Part shown: piece after piece, positions 16,685-26,419 of the stretch
Position numbering within the stretch: position 1 is the stretch's first letter
Layout: each line of letters begins with the position of its first letter
From: Conexibacter sp.
Lineage (GTDB): Bacteria > Actinomycetota > Thermoleophilia > Solirubrobacterales > 70-9
Reading direction: 5' to 3'
Assembly (NCBI GenBank): GCA_018263295.1
Contig: JADFCZ010000014.1
Coordinates: 1-64,000 of the forward strand
DNA length: 64,000 nt
Notes under the pieces: model-generated
Database searches by the model: none
What the model was told of the DNA's origin: nothing
What the model saw: only the letters and a program-made list of their open reading frames with translations
Program-made: the position numbers and the translations under genes

Positions 16685-19005
16685 CGTCGCGACTCTAGAC
16701 GCCCGGGTTGGGATCCGTAGGCCCGGATCGCCCGCCGGTAGGCGGCGAAGGCCGGCTTCGCCGAGTAGTCGTCGCGGAGCAGCCCGACCGAGTCGAAGAG
16801 GCCGGCGCCCCCGGTCACGTTGTCGCGGAGGTTGAACCAGCGGTAGTCGGTGATCCCGAGCGTGCCCGACCAGCGGTGGACGGCCCGGATCGTCGAGTTC
16901 AGCGCGTCGCGCTGCGACGCTTCGCTGCGGCCGAGGTTCGTCACGTAGCCGTTCTCGGTCACCCAGAGATCGGTGCCGCGGCCGAGGCCGGCCTTCGGGA
17001 AGTAGCAGCGGCGCATCAGCGTCAGCGCCGACACCGTCTCGGCGCCGGCGCTCGAGCCGGGCGGGATCGCCGGCGGGACGACGAGCCCCGGATAGACCTG
17101 CAGGCCCACGTAGTCGAGTGCCTTCCGGAACCGCGGGGTTGCCCTTCTCCCGAGCTCCTCCCAGAACTCGCGGTCGGAGGTGGGCAGCCATCGCCAGGCG
17201 AACGAGAACCCGAGCTCGACGTCGCCGCGGCCGATCCGGCGGAGCTCGTGCCGCGCGGCGACGACGCCGCGGACGATCGCGAGCCGGACGCCGGGATAGC
17301 TGCCGTCGGAGGTGTTCGGCGAGACGTCGAAGTTCGCCTCGTTGGTGATCGACAGGGCGGTCACCGAAGGCCGCCGGCCGAGGATGCGGGCGGCCCGGGT
17401 CACGTAACGCTTCCAGGCAGCCATGTCGCCCGCCCGTCCGGGCGGCGGGTGATAACGGACCTGAAGCTCGCTGCGGAAGCCGGCGGCGGCGAAACGGTCG
17501 ACGATCCGCGCATAGCGACGGATCCCGGCGACGCCGTCGGACCAGAACATCCGGTTGAGGCGCAGGACGAGGTCCCGGTCGGGTGACCGGAGTTCACGGA
17601 GCCGCCCGATCGCCGCGGCGCGATCCTCGGGGACGGGCGGGTCCTGGATCGTCCCGGCGCTGCCCGCCTCCAGCGGGGTCACCCCGAAGCGGAGGGGCTC
17701 GGCCGGGCGCGTGACCGGCGGCACGGCCCCGTTCAGACAGTCGGGGTCCGCGGCGTCGGCCCGGCCGGGTGCGATCACGAGGACGGCGAGGCAGACCGCC
17801 GCGGCCGCCGGCACGCCGACGGGCGCGATCCGCCGCTTGCCGACGACGAGCGCGAGGGCGCTCGCGCCGACCGCCGCCAGCGCCGCGACCGCGAATGACC
17901 AGCCGTAGCCGCCGAGCGCCGCCGCCGCGCCGGCGATCGGCGCGCCGATGCCGACCCCGAGATCGAAGCAGGCCGTGAAGGTGCCCATCGCGATCCCGCG
18001 GCGGTTGGGTGGGACCCGGTCCATGACCAGCAGGACGAGGCTCGGGAAGATCAGCGAGAACGCGCCGCCGACCGCGATCGCACCGGCCAGGGCGACCGCG
18101 AGGTTTCCCGCGAGAGCGATCGCGAGCAGGCCGGCCGCCTCGAGCAGGCCGGCCCCGACGGCGCAGCGGATGCCGCCGAAGCGGTCGGGGAGCCAGCCGA
18201 ACAGCACCCGCGCTGCGACCACGGTCAGCGCGAATGCGGTGAAGATGCTCGCGCCGTGGGCGATGCCGCGGTCGTCGAGGTGGAGGACGATGAATCCCGC
18301 GAGGGCCGCGTAGCCGAGCGTCGCCATCGTCATCGCGAGGCCCGGCCCGATCGCCTCGCGGGCGAACAGCCGGGTGCGCCCGTCGTCGGCCGGCTCCGGC
18401 GCCGGGCGCGGCGGCTCCGGGATCCGGGCGGCGACGAGCGCGGCGATCAGCGGCGCGGCGGCGGCGAAGGCCCAGACGGCCCCGAAGCCGACCGCCCGGT
18501 GCAGGAAGTCGCCGATCGGCGGCCCGAACGAGAGCCCGCCCCAGATCGCGAGGCCGTAGAGGCCGATGATGCGGCCGCGGCGGGCCGGGTCGGTGATGTC
18601 GACGACCCAGGCCGAGCTCGCCGTGTAGACGACGCCCTCGCCGGCGCCGAGGATCAGGCGGGCGGCGATGAGTCCCGCCACCCCGAGCGGCAGGAAGTAG
18701 AGGAGGCTCGCGACCACCGTGACGATCGTGCCCGCGATCACCACCGGCTTGCGGCCGCGGCGGTCCGCGAAGCTGCCGGCGAGCGGCCGGAACGCGAGCC
18801 CGGTGATCGCGTAGGCGCCGGTGACGACGCCGACCGCGAGGTCGGTCGAGCCGATCGGGCCCTTCACGTACTGCGGCAGGACGGGGAGCGTGGCGCCGAT
18901 GGAGAGAAGGACGAGGAGGGTGACAGCGAACAGCGCGCCGAACGTCGCCCCCGATCCCGGGCCCGGCCCCGCGGCCGCCGCCGGGTCCCCGAGCCGGGGG
19001 GTCAC
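16681..19005 (-). CDS. MFS transporter fused to an extracytoplasmic GH-A-clan glycosidase-like domain
   Basis: One uninterrupted 774-aa frame runs from GTG 19005, which overlaps the acyl-CoA synthetase stop. Residues about 20-395 form a 12-helix major facilitator with the loop motif GSFADRRGRKPVV. A hydrophobic segment with an AxA-like end follows (about 398-417, ending GRADA). Residues about 418-774 form a (beta/alpha)8 glycosidase-like domain, with candidate acid/base Glu in ITNEANF (about 555) and nucleophile Glu in WVTENGY (about 683). The segment would place the hydrolase outside the membrane. An internal GTG just before the segment could also give a separate secreted enzyme. The substrate is unknown. 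Confidence 0.8.
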   Translation of the reverse strand: MTPRLGDPAAAAGPGPGSGATFGALFAVTLLVLLSIGATLPVLPQYVKGPIGSTDLAVGVVTGAYAITGLAFRPLAGSFADRRGRKPVVIAGTIVTVVASLLYFLPLGVAGLIAARLILGAGEGVVYTASSAWVVDITDPARRGRIIGLYGLAIWGGLSFGPPIGDFLHRAVGFGAVWAFAAAAPLIAALVAARIPEPPRPAPEPADDGRTRLFAREAIGPGLAMTMATLGYAALAGFIVLHLDDRGIAHGASIFTAFALTVVAARVLFGWLPDRFGGIRCAVGAGLLEAAGLLAIALAGNLAVALAGAIAVGGAFSLIFPSLVLLVMDRVPPNRRGIAMGTFTACFDLGVGIGAPIAGAAAALGGYGWSFAVAALAAVGASALALVVGKRRIAPVGVPAAAAVCLAVLVIAPGRADAADPDCLNGAVPPVTRPAEPLRFGVTPLEAGSAGTIQDPPVPEDRAAAIGRLRELRSPDRDLVLRLNRMFWSDGVAGIRRYARIVDRFAAAGFRSELQVRYHPPPGRAGDMAAWKRYVTRAARILGRRPSVTALSITNEANFDVSPNTSDGSYPGVRLAIVRGVVAARHELRRIGRGDVELGFSFAWRWLPTSDREFWEELGRRATPRFRKALDYVGLQVYPGLVVPPAIPPGSSAGAETVSALTLMRRCYFPKAGLGRGTDLWVTENGYVTNLGRSEASQRDALNSTIRAVHRWSGTLGITDYRWFNLRDNVTGGAGLFDSVGLLRDDYSAKPAFAAYRRAIRAYGSQPGRLESRR

Positions 19006-20450
19006 GTCGTGCCGCCGGCCCGCAGCTCCGCCCGCTTGATCTTGCCGCTGGCCGTTTTCGGGAGCGAGTCGGCGAAGTCGACGATTCGCGGGTACTTGTA
19101 GGGGGCGGTCTGCCGCTTGACGTGGTCCTGGAGCTCGCGGGCGAGCTCGTCGCCGGGGACCCCGTCGCGGAGCACGACGACCGCCCGGACGACCGAGCCG
19201 CGTTCGGGATCGGGCGCCGCGACCGCCGCGGCCTCGGAGACCGCGGGGTGGGAGATCAGCGCCGATTCGACCTCGAAGGGGCCGATCCGGTAGCCCGAGG
19301 AGAGGATCACGTCGTCGCTGCGGCCCTCGAACCAGAGGTAGCCGTCCGCGTCGGCGCGGACGAGGTCGCCGGTTCGCCACCACTCCTCCGCGTAGGGCTC
19401 CGACCCGATGTAGCGGCTGAAGAACGTCGGGCAGCTCGCGGTCTTCAACAGCAGCTCCCCCTCTTCGATCCGCAGTTCGATCCCGGGAAGGGGGAGGCCC
19501 ATCGAGCCGTCGCGGACCTCACCGCCGGTCAGCGCGCCGGTCAGCGCGCCGGTCTCGGTCTGTCCGTAGCCGTCGTGGATGTCGAGCCCCATCCCTTCGC
19601 GGAACGCCGAGATCACCTCCGCGTTCAGGGGCTCGCCGGCGGAGACGAGCCGGCGCAGGCACGCGACCGGCCGGAGCTCGGTCCGCTTCGCGAGCATCCG
19701 ATACTCCGTCGGCGCCTGGCAGAGAACGTTGATCCGCTCGCGCTCGCAGATCGCCAGCCGTTCGGCCGGTTCGAAGCGGCCCTCCCGCAGGTAGGCCGCG
19801 GCGCCGGCGAGCCAGGGCGCGATGAAGGCGTTACGGGCCGACTTCGACCAGCCGCTCGCCGCCGTGCACCAGGCGAGCTCGCCCTCGCGGGCCCCGAACC
19901 AGTGCTCGGCCTGCAGCTGCTGCCCGAGCAGATAGCGCTGGGGGTGGACCGCCGCCCGCGCCGGCCCGGTCGTGCCCGAGGTGAAGACGATCAGGGCGGG
20001 GTCGGCCGGATCGAGGTCGGCGGCCGGAGCGGGCGGCTCCTGCGGGCGCTCCTCGTCGAGGACGGCGCCGATCTCGGCCAGGTCCATGCAGGGGACGCCG
20101 TCGGGGAGCTGCGCGAGCAGGCTTGCCTCGCCGAGGGCGATGGCGGGATCGCTGACCGCGATCCGGTGGGCGAGGTCGGCGCGGCGGAGCTGGGTGTTGC
20201 ACGGAAGGGCGACGGCGCCGATCCGAAAGCAGGCCAGCATCGCCAGCACCCACTCGGGGCGATTTCCGATCAGCGTCATGACGACGTCGCCGCGGCCGAC
20301 GCCGCGCGCGACCAGCGCCCCGGCGAGCCCCGACGACCGCGTCAGGACCTCGCCGAAGCCCCACTCGCGGCGCTCGCCGTCCTCGGCGACGGTGACCATC
20401 GCCAGGCGGGCTGCGGGAAAGCTGCTGAGTACGTCCTCGGTGAAGTTCAT
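19002..20450 (-). CDS. AMP-forming acyl-CoA synthetase (ANL superfamily)
   Basis: This 482-aa enzyme shows the P-loop-like VFTSGTTGPARAAVHPQ, the A5 motif DGYGQTETG, the WWRTGDL and DDVILSSGYRIGPFEVE motifs, and a terminal KTASGKIKR lysine. The layout resembles medium-chain acyl-CoA synthetases. It activates a carboxylic acid to the acyl-CoA via an acyl-adenylate; the substrate is not predictable. It sits between a ferredoxin-like gene 58 nt upstream and the overlapping MFS-glycosidase gene. Confidence 0.92.
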   Translation of the reverse strand: MNFTEDVLSSFPAARLAMVTVAEDGERREWGFGEVLTRSSGLAGALVARGVGRGDVVMTLIGNRPEWVLAMLACFRIGAVALPCNTQLRRADLAHRIAVSDPAIALGEASLLAQLPDGVPCMDLAEIGAVLDEERPQEPPAPAADLDPADPALIVFTSGTTGPARAAVHPQRYLLGQQLQAEHWFGAREGELAWCTAASGWSKSARNAFIAPWLAGAAAYLREGRFEPAERLAICERERINVLCQAPTEYRMLAKRTELRPVACLRRLVSAGEPLNAEVISAFREGMGLDIHDGYGQTETGALTGALTGGEVRDGSMGLPLPGIELRIEEGELLLKTASCPTFFSRYIGSEPYAEEWWRTGDLVRADADGYLWFEGRSDDVILSSGYRIGPFEVESALISHPAVSEAAAVAAPDPERGSVVRAVVVLRDGVPGDELARELQDHVKRQTAPYKYPRIVDFADSLPKTASGKIKRAELRAGGTT

Positions 20451-20508
20451 TCGGCGGGTCCGGCTGCAACGCGGAACGGTACCGCCGGCCGTGCCGGCCG
20501 GCGACCGC

Positions 20509-20754
20509 CTAGCGCTTCAGCTCGGTGCCGTCGTAGAGCTTGCGGACGACGACGGCGCCGTCGGGCGCGGCGTCGAGGCAGAGCTCGCAGAGGACGCACT
20601 CGTCGAGATTGCCGCGGACGATCTCGACGCCGGAATCGGTCGCGGCGAAGATGTCCACCGGGCAGACCTCTTCGAGCTTGCGGGCGAGTTCGACGTCGGA
20701 CGCCGCGTCGGACGTGACCTCGACCTCGATGAACGTTCCGTCCAGGTCAGCCAC
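20509..20754 (-). CDS. Small FixX-like [4Fe-4S] ferredoxin
   Basis: This 81-aa protein has four cysteines placed for one cluster: a CP in EVCPVDIF and a C-x2-C-x2-C run in ECVLCELC. The usual fourth Cys of the CxxCxxCxxxCP motif is Ala here (DAAP), so the remote CP cysteine supplies the fourth ligand, as in FixX-type proteins. It starts at GTG 20754, inside the end of the SucD-like gene with an 8-nt overlap. It could be an electron carrier for a redox partner not encoded in this operon. Confidence 0.7.
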   Translation of the reverse strand: MADLDGTFIEVEVTSDAASDVELARKLEEVCPVDIFAATDSGVEIVRGNLDECVLCELCLDAAPDGAVVVRKLYDGTELKR

Positions 20755-21658
20755 CGAGCTTCTCCTTGACGACGTCGGGGATCTCGTGGATCCGCTCGAC
20801 GACCGGGATCCCGGCGGCCTCGAGGCGGGCGATCTTCTCGGTCGCCGAGTCCTCCTTGCCCTCGACGATCGTGCCGGCGTGGCCGAAGCTCATGCCCTGC
20901 ATCTCCTCGTCGTCCATGAACTTGCCGGCCATGAAGGCGACGATCGGAAGCCGCGAGTCGTTGGCCTCGCGCCAGTCCACGAGCTCGGCCTCCATCCGGC
21001 CGCCGGGCTCGGTGTAGATCACGATCGCCTCGGTCTGCTCGTCGGCCTCGAAGAGGGGCATCAGCTCCGCGTAGGTCGAGCCGATGATCGCGTCGCCGCC
21101 GATCGAGACGGCGGTCGAGACGCCGAGGCCGGCCGCCGTCAGCGAGGAGGAGATCTCCGTCGTCATCCCTCCCGAGCGCGACATCACGCCGACCCGGCCG
21201 GGCTCGTAGGCCTTGCGCGCGTCCTTGGCGGGACCGCCGATCCCGCCCATCTTCGCGACGCCGGGGGAGATCAGGCCGAGGCAGTTCGGGCCGATGATCC
21301 GGGCGCCGCGCTCGTTCGCGAGCTCGACCATCTCGGCGACGTCGCGCCGCGGGATGCGCTCGGTGACGATGACGATCAGCTTGATCCCGTTCTCGATCGC
21401 CTCCATCACGGCGTCCTTGGTGAACGCGGGGGGGACGGTTGCAACGGCGCCGTCGGGGGGAGAGCCGTGGTGCTCGACCGCCTGCTCGACGGTGTCGAAG
21501 ACGGGAACGCCGTGGACCTCGCGGCCCTTGCGGCCGGGGGTGACCCCGCCGACGATCTTCGCGCCGTAGTCGAGGCACTCGCGGGTCAGGTTCACGGCCT
21601 CGCGACCGGTGATGCCCTGGACGATGAAGGTGAAGTCCTCGTTCAGGAGGATGCTCAC
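20747..21658 (-). CDS. sucD: SucD-like acyl-CoA synthetase alpha subunit
   Basis: The 303-aa product from GTG 21658 (SILLNEDFTFIVQGITGREA) matches the alpha subunit of succinyl-CoA synthetases: a CoA-binding Rossmann domain (GGVTPGRKG), VGVMSRSGGMTTE, and the phosphohistidine in SFGHAGTIVEG. The start overlaps the beta-subunit stop as GTGA. The pair may be the TCA-cycle enzyme, or may act on another dicarboxylate because the beta subunit is divergent. Confidence 0.85.
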   Translation of the reverse strand: MSILLNEDFTFIVQGITGREAVNLTRECLDYGAKIVGGVTPGRKGREVHGVPVFDTVEQAVEHHGSPPDGAVATVPPAFTKDAVMEAIENGIKLIVIVTERIPRRDVAEMVELANERGARIIGPNCLGLISPGVAKMGGIGGPAKDARKAYEPGRVGVMSRSGGMTTEISSSLTAAGLGVSTAVSIGGDAIIGSTYAELMPLFEADEQTEAIVIYTEPGGRMEAELVDWREANDSRLPIVAFMAGKFMDDEEMQGMSFGHAGTIVEGKEDSATEKIARLEAAGIPVVERIHEIPDVVKEKLGG

Positions 21659-22869
21659 TGGGCTCCTCCCTGAATCTTGGCGACCGCGGTACCGGCGGCA
21701 TCCCACATCGATGTGGTGCGGTCGGCGTACTCGACCCCGTACTTGTCGAGGATCTTGTAGCCCTCCTCCTCCCAGGCGCCCGGGATCCGGAAGATGGCGA
21801 TCGTCTCGGCCGGATCCTTGCCGAGCTCGAGGCAGGCCTTGATGACGCCGCGGGCGACGATGTCGACCCTGGTGTTGGAGACGATCGACATCATCACCGC
21901 GATCTTCTCGACCCCGTCCTTCTTCAGGACCTCCATCGCCAGCCCCTTCGACTTGGCGACCGAGGGGTTGCCGCCGATCTCGGCGTAGTTGGCGGGCTTG
22001 CCGCCCTGGCTGCGGACCGCATCGGTGAGGGTCAGCGAGCCGCCGCCGGCACCGATCACGAGACCGAGGTTGCCGTGGAAGCCGTGGTCCTTGCCCTGGA
22101 TGACGCCGCGGTGATCGGCGGAGTCGATCGCCTTGACGTTGCGCTCGAACTCCGAGGGCTCGTAGTCCTCGCGCGGCTCGGAGAGATCGACGCCGATCGA
22201 CTCGAGCACCTTCCGGTGCCGTCCGACCGCCTCGTCCTCCATCTCCATGTGCGCGTCGAGGGCGACGAAGGAGCCGTCGGCGAGCCGCGCGACCGGGTTG
22301 ATCTCGGCGAGCGTCATGTCGTAGTCGCGCTGCAGGCGGGCGAGGCCGGCGAGGACGCGGGTGGCGCGGCCGAGCTCGGATCCGGTCATCCCGCAGCGGG
22401 CGACCGTCTCCTTGGCGCGGAAGTCGGCGATCGGGTGCAGGTTCGAGATGTGGCCCCGGCCGACGTGGTCGGGATGCTCTTCGGCGACCTGCTCGATGTC
22501 GATGCCGCCCATGTCGCTGAACAGCATCATCGGGCGCTTCGCGCGGCCGTCCCAGAGGACCGCCGCGTAGTACTCCTGCTCGACCTCGGCCTTGGGGTCG
22601 ACGAGCACACCGACCGGCATGTGGCCGTTGATCTCGAGCCCGAGGATCGCCTCCGCGTGCTCGGCGGCCTCACCCGGCGTGTCGGCGAACTTGACGCCAC
22701 CCGCCTTCATCCGGCCGCCGGTCAGGACCTGCGACTTGACGACTACCGGGCCGCCGATCTCGGCGGCGGCCGCCCGGGCTTCGTCCGCGGTCTTGGCGAA
22801 GCCGTACTTCGTCACCGGGATCCCGGCCCGCTCGACGAGGCGACGTGATTCGAATTCGTAGAAGCGCAT
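21655..22869 (-). CDS. sucC: SucC-like ATP-grasp acyl-CoA synthetase beta subunit (divergent)
   Basis: The real start is ATG 22869 (MRFYEFESRRLVERAGIPV), giving 404 aa; the 856-aa track frame is an upstream antisense extension. The ATP-grasp part has VVVKSQVLTGGRMKAGGVKF and EINPVARLADGSFVALDAHM. The C-terminal domain has NYAEIGGNPSVAKSKG in place of the usual NFLDVGGGA. That divergence, and operon partners including a ferredoxin and an AMP-forming ligase, leave the acid substrate open (succinate, malate, citrate or another). Confidence 0.78.
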   Translation of the reverse strand: MRFYEFESRRLVERAGIPVTKYGFAKTADEARAAAAEIGGPVVVKSQVLTGGRMKAGGVKFADTPGEAAEHAEAILGLEINGHMPVGVLVDPKAEVEQEYYAAVLWDGRAKRPMMLFSDMGGIDIEQVAEEHPDHVGRGHISNLHPIADFRAKETVARCGMTGSELGRATRVLAGLARLQRDYDMTLAEINPVARLADGSFVALDAHMEMEDEAVGRHRKVLESIGVDLSEPREDYEPSEFERNVKAIDSADHRGVIQGKDHGFHGNLGLVIGAGGGSLTLTDAVRSQGGKPANYAEIGGNPSVAKSKGLAMEVLKKDGVEKIAVMMSIVSNTRVDIVARGVIKACLELGKDPAETIAIFRIPGAWEEEGYKILDKYGVEYADRTTSMWDAAGTAVAKIQGGAQ

Positions 22870-22950
22870 GAGTGGGGTGTGGCCGGCGTGCGATCGGCAC
22901 CCCGAGCGGGCCGGAACCCTACCGCGTCGGCGGCGAATAGGATCGGCCGC

Positions 22951-24339
22951 ATGTTCGGTCGTCGCGACGCCGAGTCGAGGGATGCCGACGTCGTCGTCAT
23001 CGGCGCCGGCCTCGCCGGGCTGGCCGCGGCCCGGGCACTCGCCGCCGCCGGACGCAGCGTCGTCGTCTGCGAAGCCCGCGACCGGGTCGGCGGCCGCACG
23101 CTGAACGAGCCGATCGGCGACGACAAGGTCGTCGAGCTCGGCGCCCAGTGGGTCGGACCGACCCAGGACCGGGTCAACGGATTGATCGCCGAGCTCGGCC
23201 TCGAGACGTTCCCCACCCACTCGGCGGGGACGAATCTGTTCGAGCGCGGCGGCAGGATCGGCCGATACGAGGGGACGATCCCGAAGGTGAACCCGCTCGG
23301 GCTCGCCGAGGTGGGGCTCGTCCTCAAGCGGCTCAATGGGATGGCGGCCGCCGTCCCGCCGGAGGCGCCATGGCGGGCTCCGAAGGCCGGGTCGTGGGAC
23401 GGGCAGACGTTCGAGTCCTGGATGCGGCGCAACGTCCGCACCGGCGTCGCCCGCGACATCCTCCGGCTGGCGATCATCGGCGTCTGGGCCGCCGAGCCGC
23501 GCGACGTCTCCCTCCTCCACGTCCTCTTCTACATCCGCTCGGCGGGCTCGATCGAGATCCTCACCGACACCGAGGGCGGAGCCCAGCAGGACCGGGTCGT
23601 CGGCGGCACGCAGCTGATCTCGCTGCGGATGGCCGAGCAGCTCGGCGACGGCGTCGTCGAGCTCGCCAATCCGGTGCGGCGGATCCAGTGGGCAGCCGAC
23701 CGCGTCGTCGCGACCGGCGACCGGATCGCGGTCCGCGCCCGGCGGGCGATCGTCGCCGTGCCGCCGACCCTCGCCGGGCGGATCGCCTACGACCCGCCGC
23801 TGCCCGCGGTCCGCGACGGCCTCTCGCAGCGGATGGTGCAGGGCAGCGTCGTCAAGTGCATGGCCGTCTACGAGCGCCCCTTCTGGCGCGAGCGCGGTCT
23901 CTCGGGCGCGGTCACCAGCGTCACCGGGCCGGTTTCGGTCGGGTTCGACAACTCGCCGCCCGACGGCACCCCCGGCGTTCTCCTCGGCTTCCTCGAGGGG
24001 CGCGCCGCCCGCGAGGCGATGGACCTCGATCGGGCCGAGCGCCGGCGGATCGTCGCCGGCTGCTTCGCGCGCCTGTTCGGGCCCGAGGCGGCCGACCCCG
24101 CCCACTACGTCGATCAGGCCTGGGCGGCCGAGGAGTGGTCCCGCGGCTGCTACGGCGGCTTCATGCCGCCCGGCGCCTGGAGCGACAACGGCGCGGCGCT
24201 GCGCGAGCCGGTCGGCCCGATCCACTGGGCGGGAGCCGAGACGGCGACGGTCTGGAACGGCTACATGGACGGCGCCGTCGGCTCCGGCCGCGAGGCTGCC
24301 GGGGCCGTCGCAGCTCAGCTCGGCGACCCCGTTACGTAG
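22951..24339 (+). CDS. Flavin monoamine oxidase family protein
   Basis: ATG 22951 is preferred over the track start at 22879. It places ADVVVIGAGLAGLAAARAL close to the N-terminus and gives 462 aa. Other motifs are DRVGGRTLNEPIGDDKVVELG, QWVGPTQDRV and the C-terminal FAD motif IHWAGAETATVWNGYMDGAV. Relatives oxidise amines such as putrescine or tyramine. It is divergent from sucC, with 81 bp between starts. The substrate is unknown. Confidence 0.9.
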   Translation: MFGRRDAESRDADVVVIGAGLAGLAAARALAAAGRSVVVCEARDRVGGRTLNEPIGDDKVVELGAQWVGPTQDRVNGLIAELGLETFPTHSAGTNLFERGGRIGRYEGTIPKVNPLGLAEVGLVLKRLNGMAAAVPPEAPWRAPKAGSWDGQTFESWMRRNVRTGVARDILRLAIIGVWAAEPRDVSLLHVLFYIRSAGSIEILTDTEGGAQQDRVVGGTQLISLRMAEQLGDGVVELANPVRRIQWAADRVVATGDRIAVRARRAIVAVPPTLAGRIAYDPPLPAVRDGLSQRMVQGSVVKCMAVYERPFWRERGLSGAVTSVTGPVSVGFDNSPPDGTPGVLLGFLEGRAAREAMDLDRAERRRIVAGCFARLFGPEAADPAHYVDQAWAAEEWSRGCYGGFMPPGAWSDNGAALREPVGPIHWAGAETATVWNGYMDGAVGSGREAAGAVAAQLGDPVT

Positions 24340-24493
24340 TCAGCCACGTGGGCAATACGAAGTCACCCCCCGGGCATGAACAGAGGCTTTCCGGCACAAT
24401 GAACTGCATCCCTACGTCTGCATATCGCCGACCCTGCCAACTGCAGCGGCGTCCAACGGCAGCACCCCGAGATAGGAGTTGAGCAACCCCACG

Positions 24494-26302
24494 ATGACCG
24501 ACGCAACCGCCGCGCCCGAGGCGCCGACCCAGAATGAGGCTCTGACCAGCTGGGTGGACGAGATCGCTCAGCTGACCACGCCCCAGTCGATCCACTGGTG
24601 CGACGGTTCCGCCGAGGAGTACGACCGGCTCTGCAACGAGCTCGTCGAGGCCGGCACCTTCCGCCGCCTCGCCGACGCGAAGCGCCCGAACTCCTACCTC
24701 GCCTGGTCCGACCCCAGCGACGTCGCCCGGGTCGAGGACCGCACCTACATCTGCAGCGAGAACGAGCACGACGCCGGCCCGAACAACAACTGGATGGAGC
24801 CGGCCGAGATGCGTGAGACGCTCTCCGGGCTGTTCGAGGGCTGCATGGCGGGACGGACGATGTACGTCGTCCCGTTCTCGATGGGCCCGCTCGGCTCCGA
24901 CAAGTCGCAGATCGGCGTCCAGCTCACCGACTCCCCCTACGTCGTCGTCTCGATGCGGATCATGACCCGGATGGGCGCCCGCGCGCTCGAGGCGCTCGGC
25001 GCCGACGGCGAGTTCGTCCCCTGCGTCCACTCGGTCGGCGATCCGCTCGCCGACGGCGCCGAGGACAGCACCTGGCCGACCAACGCCGAGACGAAGTACA
25101 TCGTCCACTACCCGGAGACCCGTGAGATCTGGTCGTTCGGCTCGGGTTACGGCGGCAACGCGCTGCTCGGCAAGAAGTGCCTCGCGCTGCGGATCGCCTC
25201 GGCGATGGCCCGCGACGAGGGTTGGATGGCCGAGCACATGCTGATCCTCAAGCTCACGTCGCCGGCCGGCGAGGTCAAGTACGTCACCGGCGCGTTCCCG
25301 TCCGCCTGCGGCAAGACCAACCTGGCGATGATGATCCCGTCGCTCGAGGGCTGGAAGGTCGAGACGATCGGCGACGACATCGCGTGGATGAAGTTCCACG
25401 ACGACGGCAAGCTCTACGCGATCAACCCCGAGGCCGGCTTCTTCGGCGTCGCGCCCGGTACCGGCTACGAGACCAACCCGAACGCGATGAAGGCGGTCGA
25501 GGGCGACACGATCTTCACCAACTGCGCGCTGACCGACGATGGCGACATCTGGTGGGAGGGGATGACGAAGGAGCCGCCGGCGCACCTCGTCGACTGGCAC
25601 GGCAACGACTGGACTCCCGACTCGGAGACCCCGGCCGCCCACCCCAACGCCCGCTTCACCGTCTCCGCGGCCCAGGCTCCGTCGATGGCGCCGGAGTGGG
25701 AGGACCCCGAGGGCGTCCCGATCGACGCCTTCCTGTTCGGCGGTCGCCGCGCTTCGGTGGTCCCGCTCGTCCGCGAGGCCTTCGACTGGGAGCACGGCGT
25801 GTTCCTCGGCGCGACCATGTCCTCGGAGATGACGGCCGCCGCTTTCGGCACCGTCGGGCAGCTCCGCTTCGACCCGTTCGCCATGCTGCCGTTCTGCGGC
25901 TACGACATGGGCGCCTACTTCGAGCATTGGCTCGAGATCGGCCGTGAGAGCGGCGCCGAGCTGCCGAAGATCTTCTACGTCAACTGGTTCCGCAAGGACG
26001 CCGACGGGAAGTTCATCTGGCCGGGCTTCGGCGAGAACAGCCGCGTCCTCGAGTGGGTCTTCCGCCGCTGCAACGGCGAGTCCGAGGTCGTCGCGACCCC
26101 GATCGGCAACGTTCCCGCCCCGGGTGAGCTCAACACCGAGGGACTCGACATCAGCGAGGAGGCGATGGCCGAGCTGCTGGCCGTCGACACCGAGGCGCTG
26201 GCCGCCGAGCTGCCGCAGGTCGAGGAGCACCTCGCGAAGTTCGACAACCTCCCGGCCGAGGTCAGGTCCCAGCTCGAGGGCCTGAAGGCGAAACTGGCCT
26301 GA
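24494..26302 (+). CDS. pckG: Phosphoenolpyruvate carboxykinase (GTP)
   Basis: This 602-aa enzyme interconverts oxaloacetate and PEP with GTP. Visible signatures are [20 protein letters not shown], the GTP-class P-loop [13 protein letters not shown] with its reactive Cys, the metal motif [11 protein letters not shown], and [13 protein letters not shown]. The track start at TTG 24479 directly abuts AGGAG, so ATG 24494 is preferred. The upstream 154 bp show no clear operator. The enzyme fits gluconeogenesis from acetyl-CoA through the EMC enzymes encoded downstream. Confidence 0.96.
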   Translation: MTDATAAPEAPTQNEALTSWVDEIAQLTTPQSIHWCDGSAEEYDRLCNELVEAGTFRRLADAKRPNSYLAWSDPSDVARVEDRTYICSENEHDAGPNNNWMEPAEMRETLSGLFEGCMAGRTMYVVPFSMGPLGSDKSQIGVQLTDSPYVVVSMRIMTRMGARALEALGADGEFVPCVHSVGDPLADGAEDSTWPTNAETKYIVHYPETREIWSFGSGYGGNALLGKKCLALRIASAMARDEGWMAEHMLILKLTSPAGEVKYVTGAFPSACGKTNLAMMIPSLEGWKVETIGDDIAWMKFHDDGKLYAINPEAGFFGVAPGTGYETNPNAMKAVEGDTIFTNCALTDDGDIWWEGMTKEPPAHLVDWHGNDWTPDSETPAAHPNARFTVSAAQAPSMAPEWEDPEGVPIDAFLFGGRRASVVPLVREAFDWEHGVFLGATMSSEMTAAAFGTVGQLRFDPFAMLPFCGYDMGAYFEHWLEIGRESGAELPKIFYVNWFRKDADGKFIWPGFGENSRVLEWVFRRCNGESEVVATPIGNVPAPGELNTEGLDISEEAMAELLAVDTEALAAELPQVEEHLAKFDNLPAEVRSQLEGLKAKLA

Positions 26303-26382
26303 TGGCCCGGGAGCCGTCAGGACCGACGCACCGGTAGCGCGGGGCGGTCCGGTCTCTCCGAGCGCCACGACGCGGTTGTCCG

Positions 26383-26398
26383 TTGACTTTGTAGTCAA
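26383..26398. promoter_or_regulatory. Inverted repeat TTGACT-N4-AGTCAA before the Tat amidohydrolase
   Basis: Perfect 6-bp arms with a TTGT spacer lie just before a GGGAGG Shine-Dalgarno sequence, 22 bp upstream of the ATG at 26420. The position would let a bound protein block transcription or initiation. The regulator is unknown. Confidence 0.45.
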
Positions 26399-26419
26399 GG
26401 GAGGTAAGGTCGAACGCGG

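Noticed and set aside
22870-24225. N-terminal extension of the sucC frame (856 aa)
   Set aside because: The extra 450 residues are antisense to the amine oxidase; homology to SucC begins at ATG 22869.
24479-24493. TTG start for pckG
   Set aside because: The AGGAG sequence directly abuts the TTG with no spacing; ATG 24494 is more credible.
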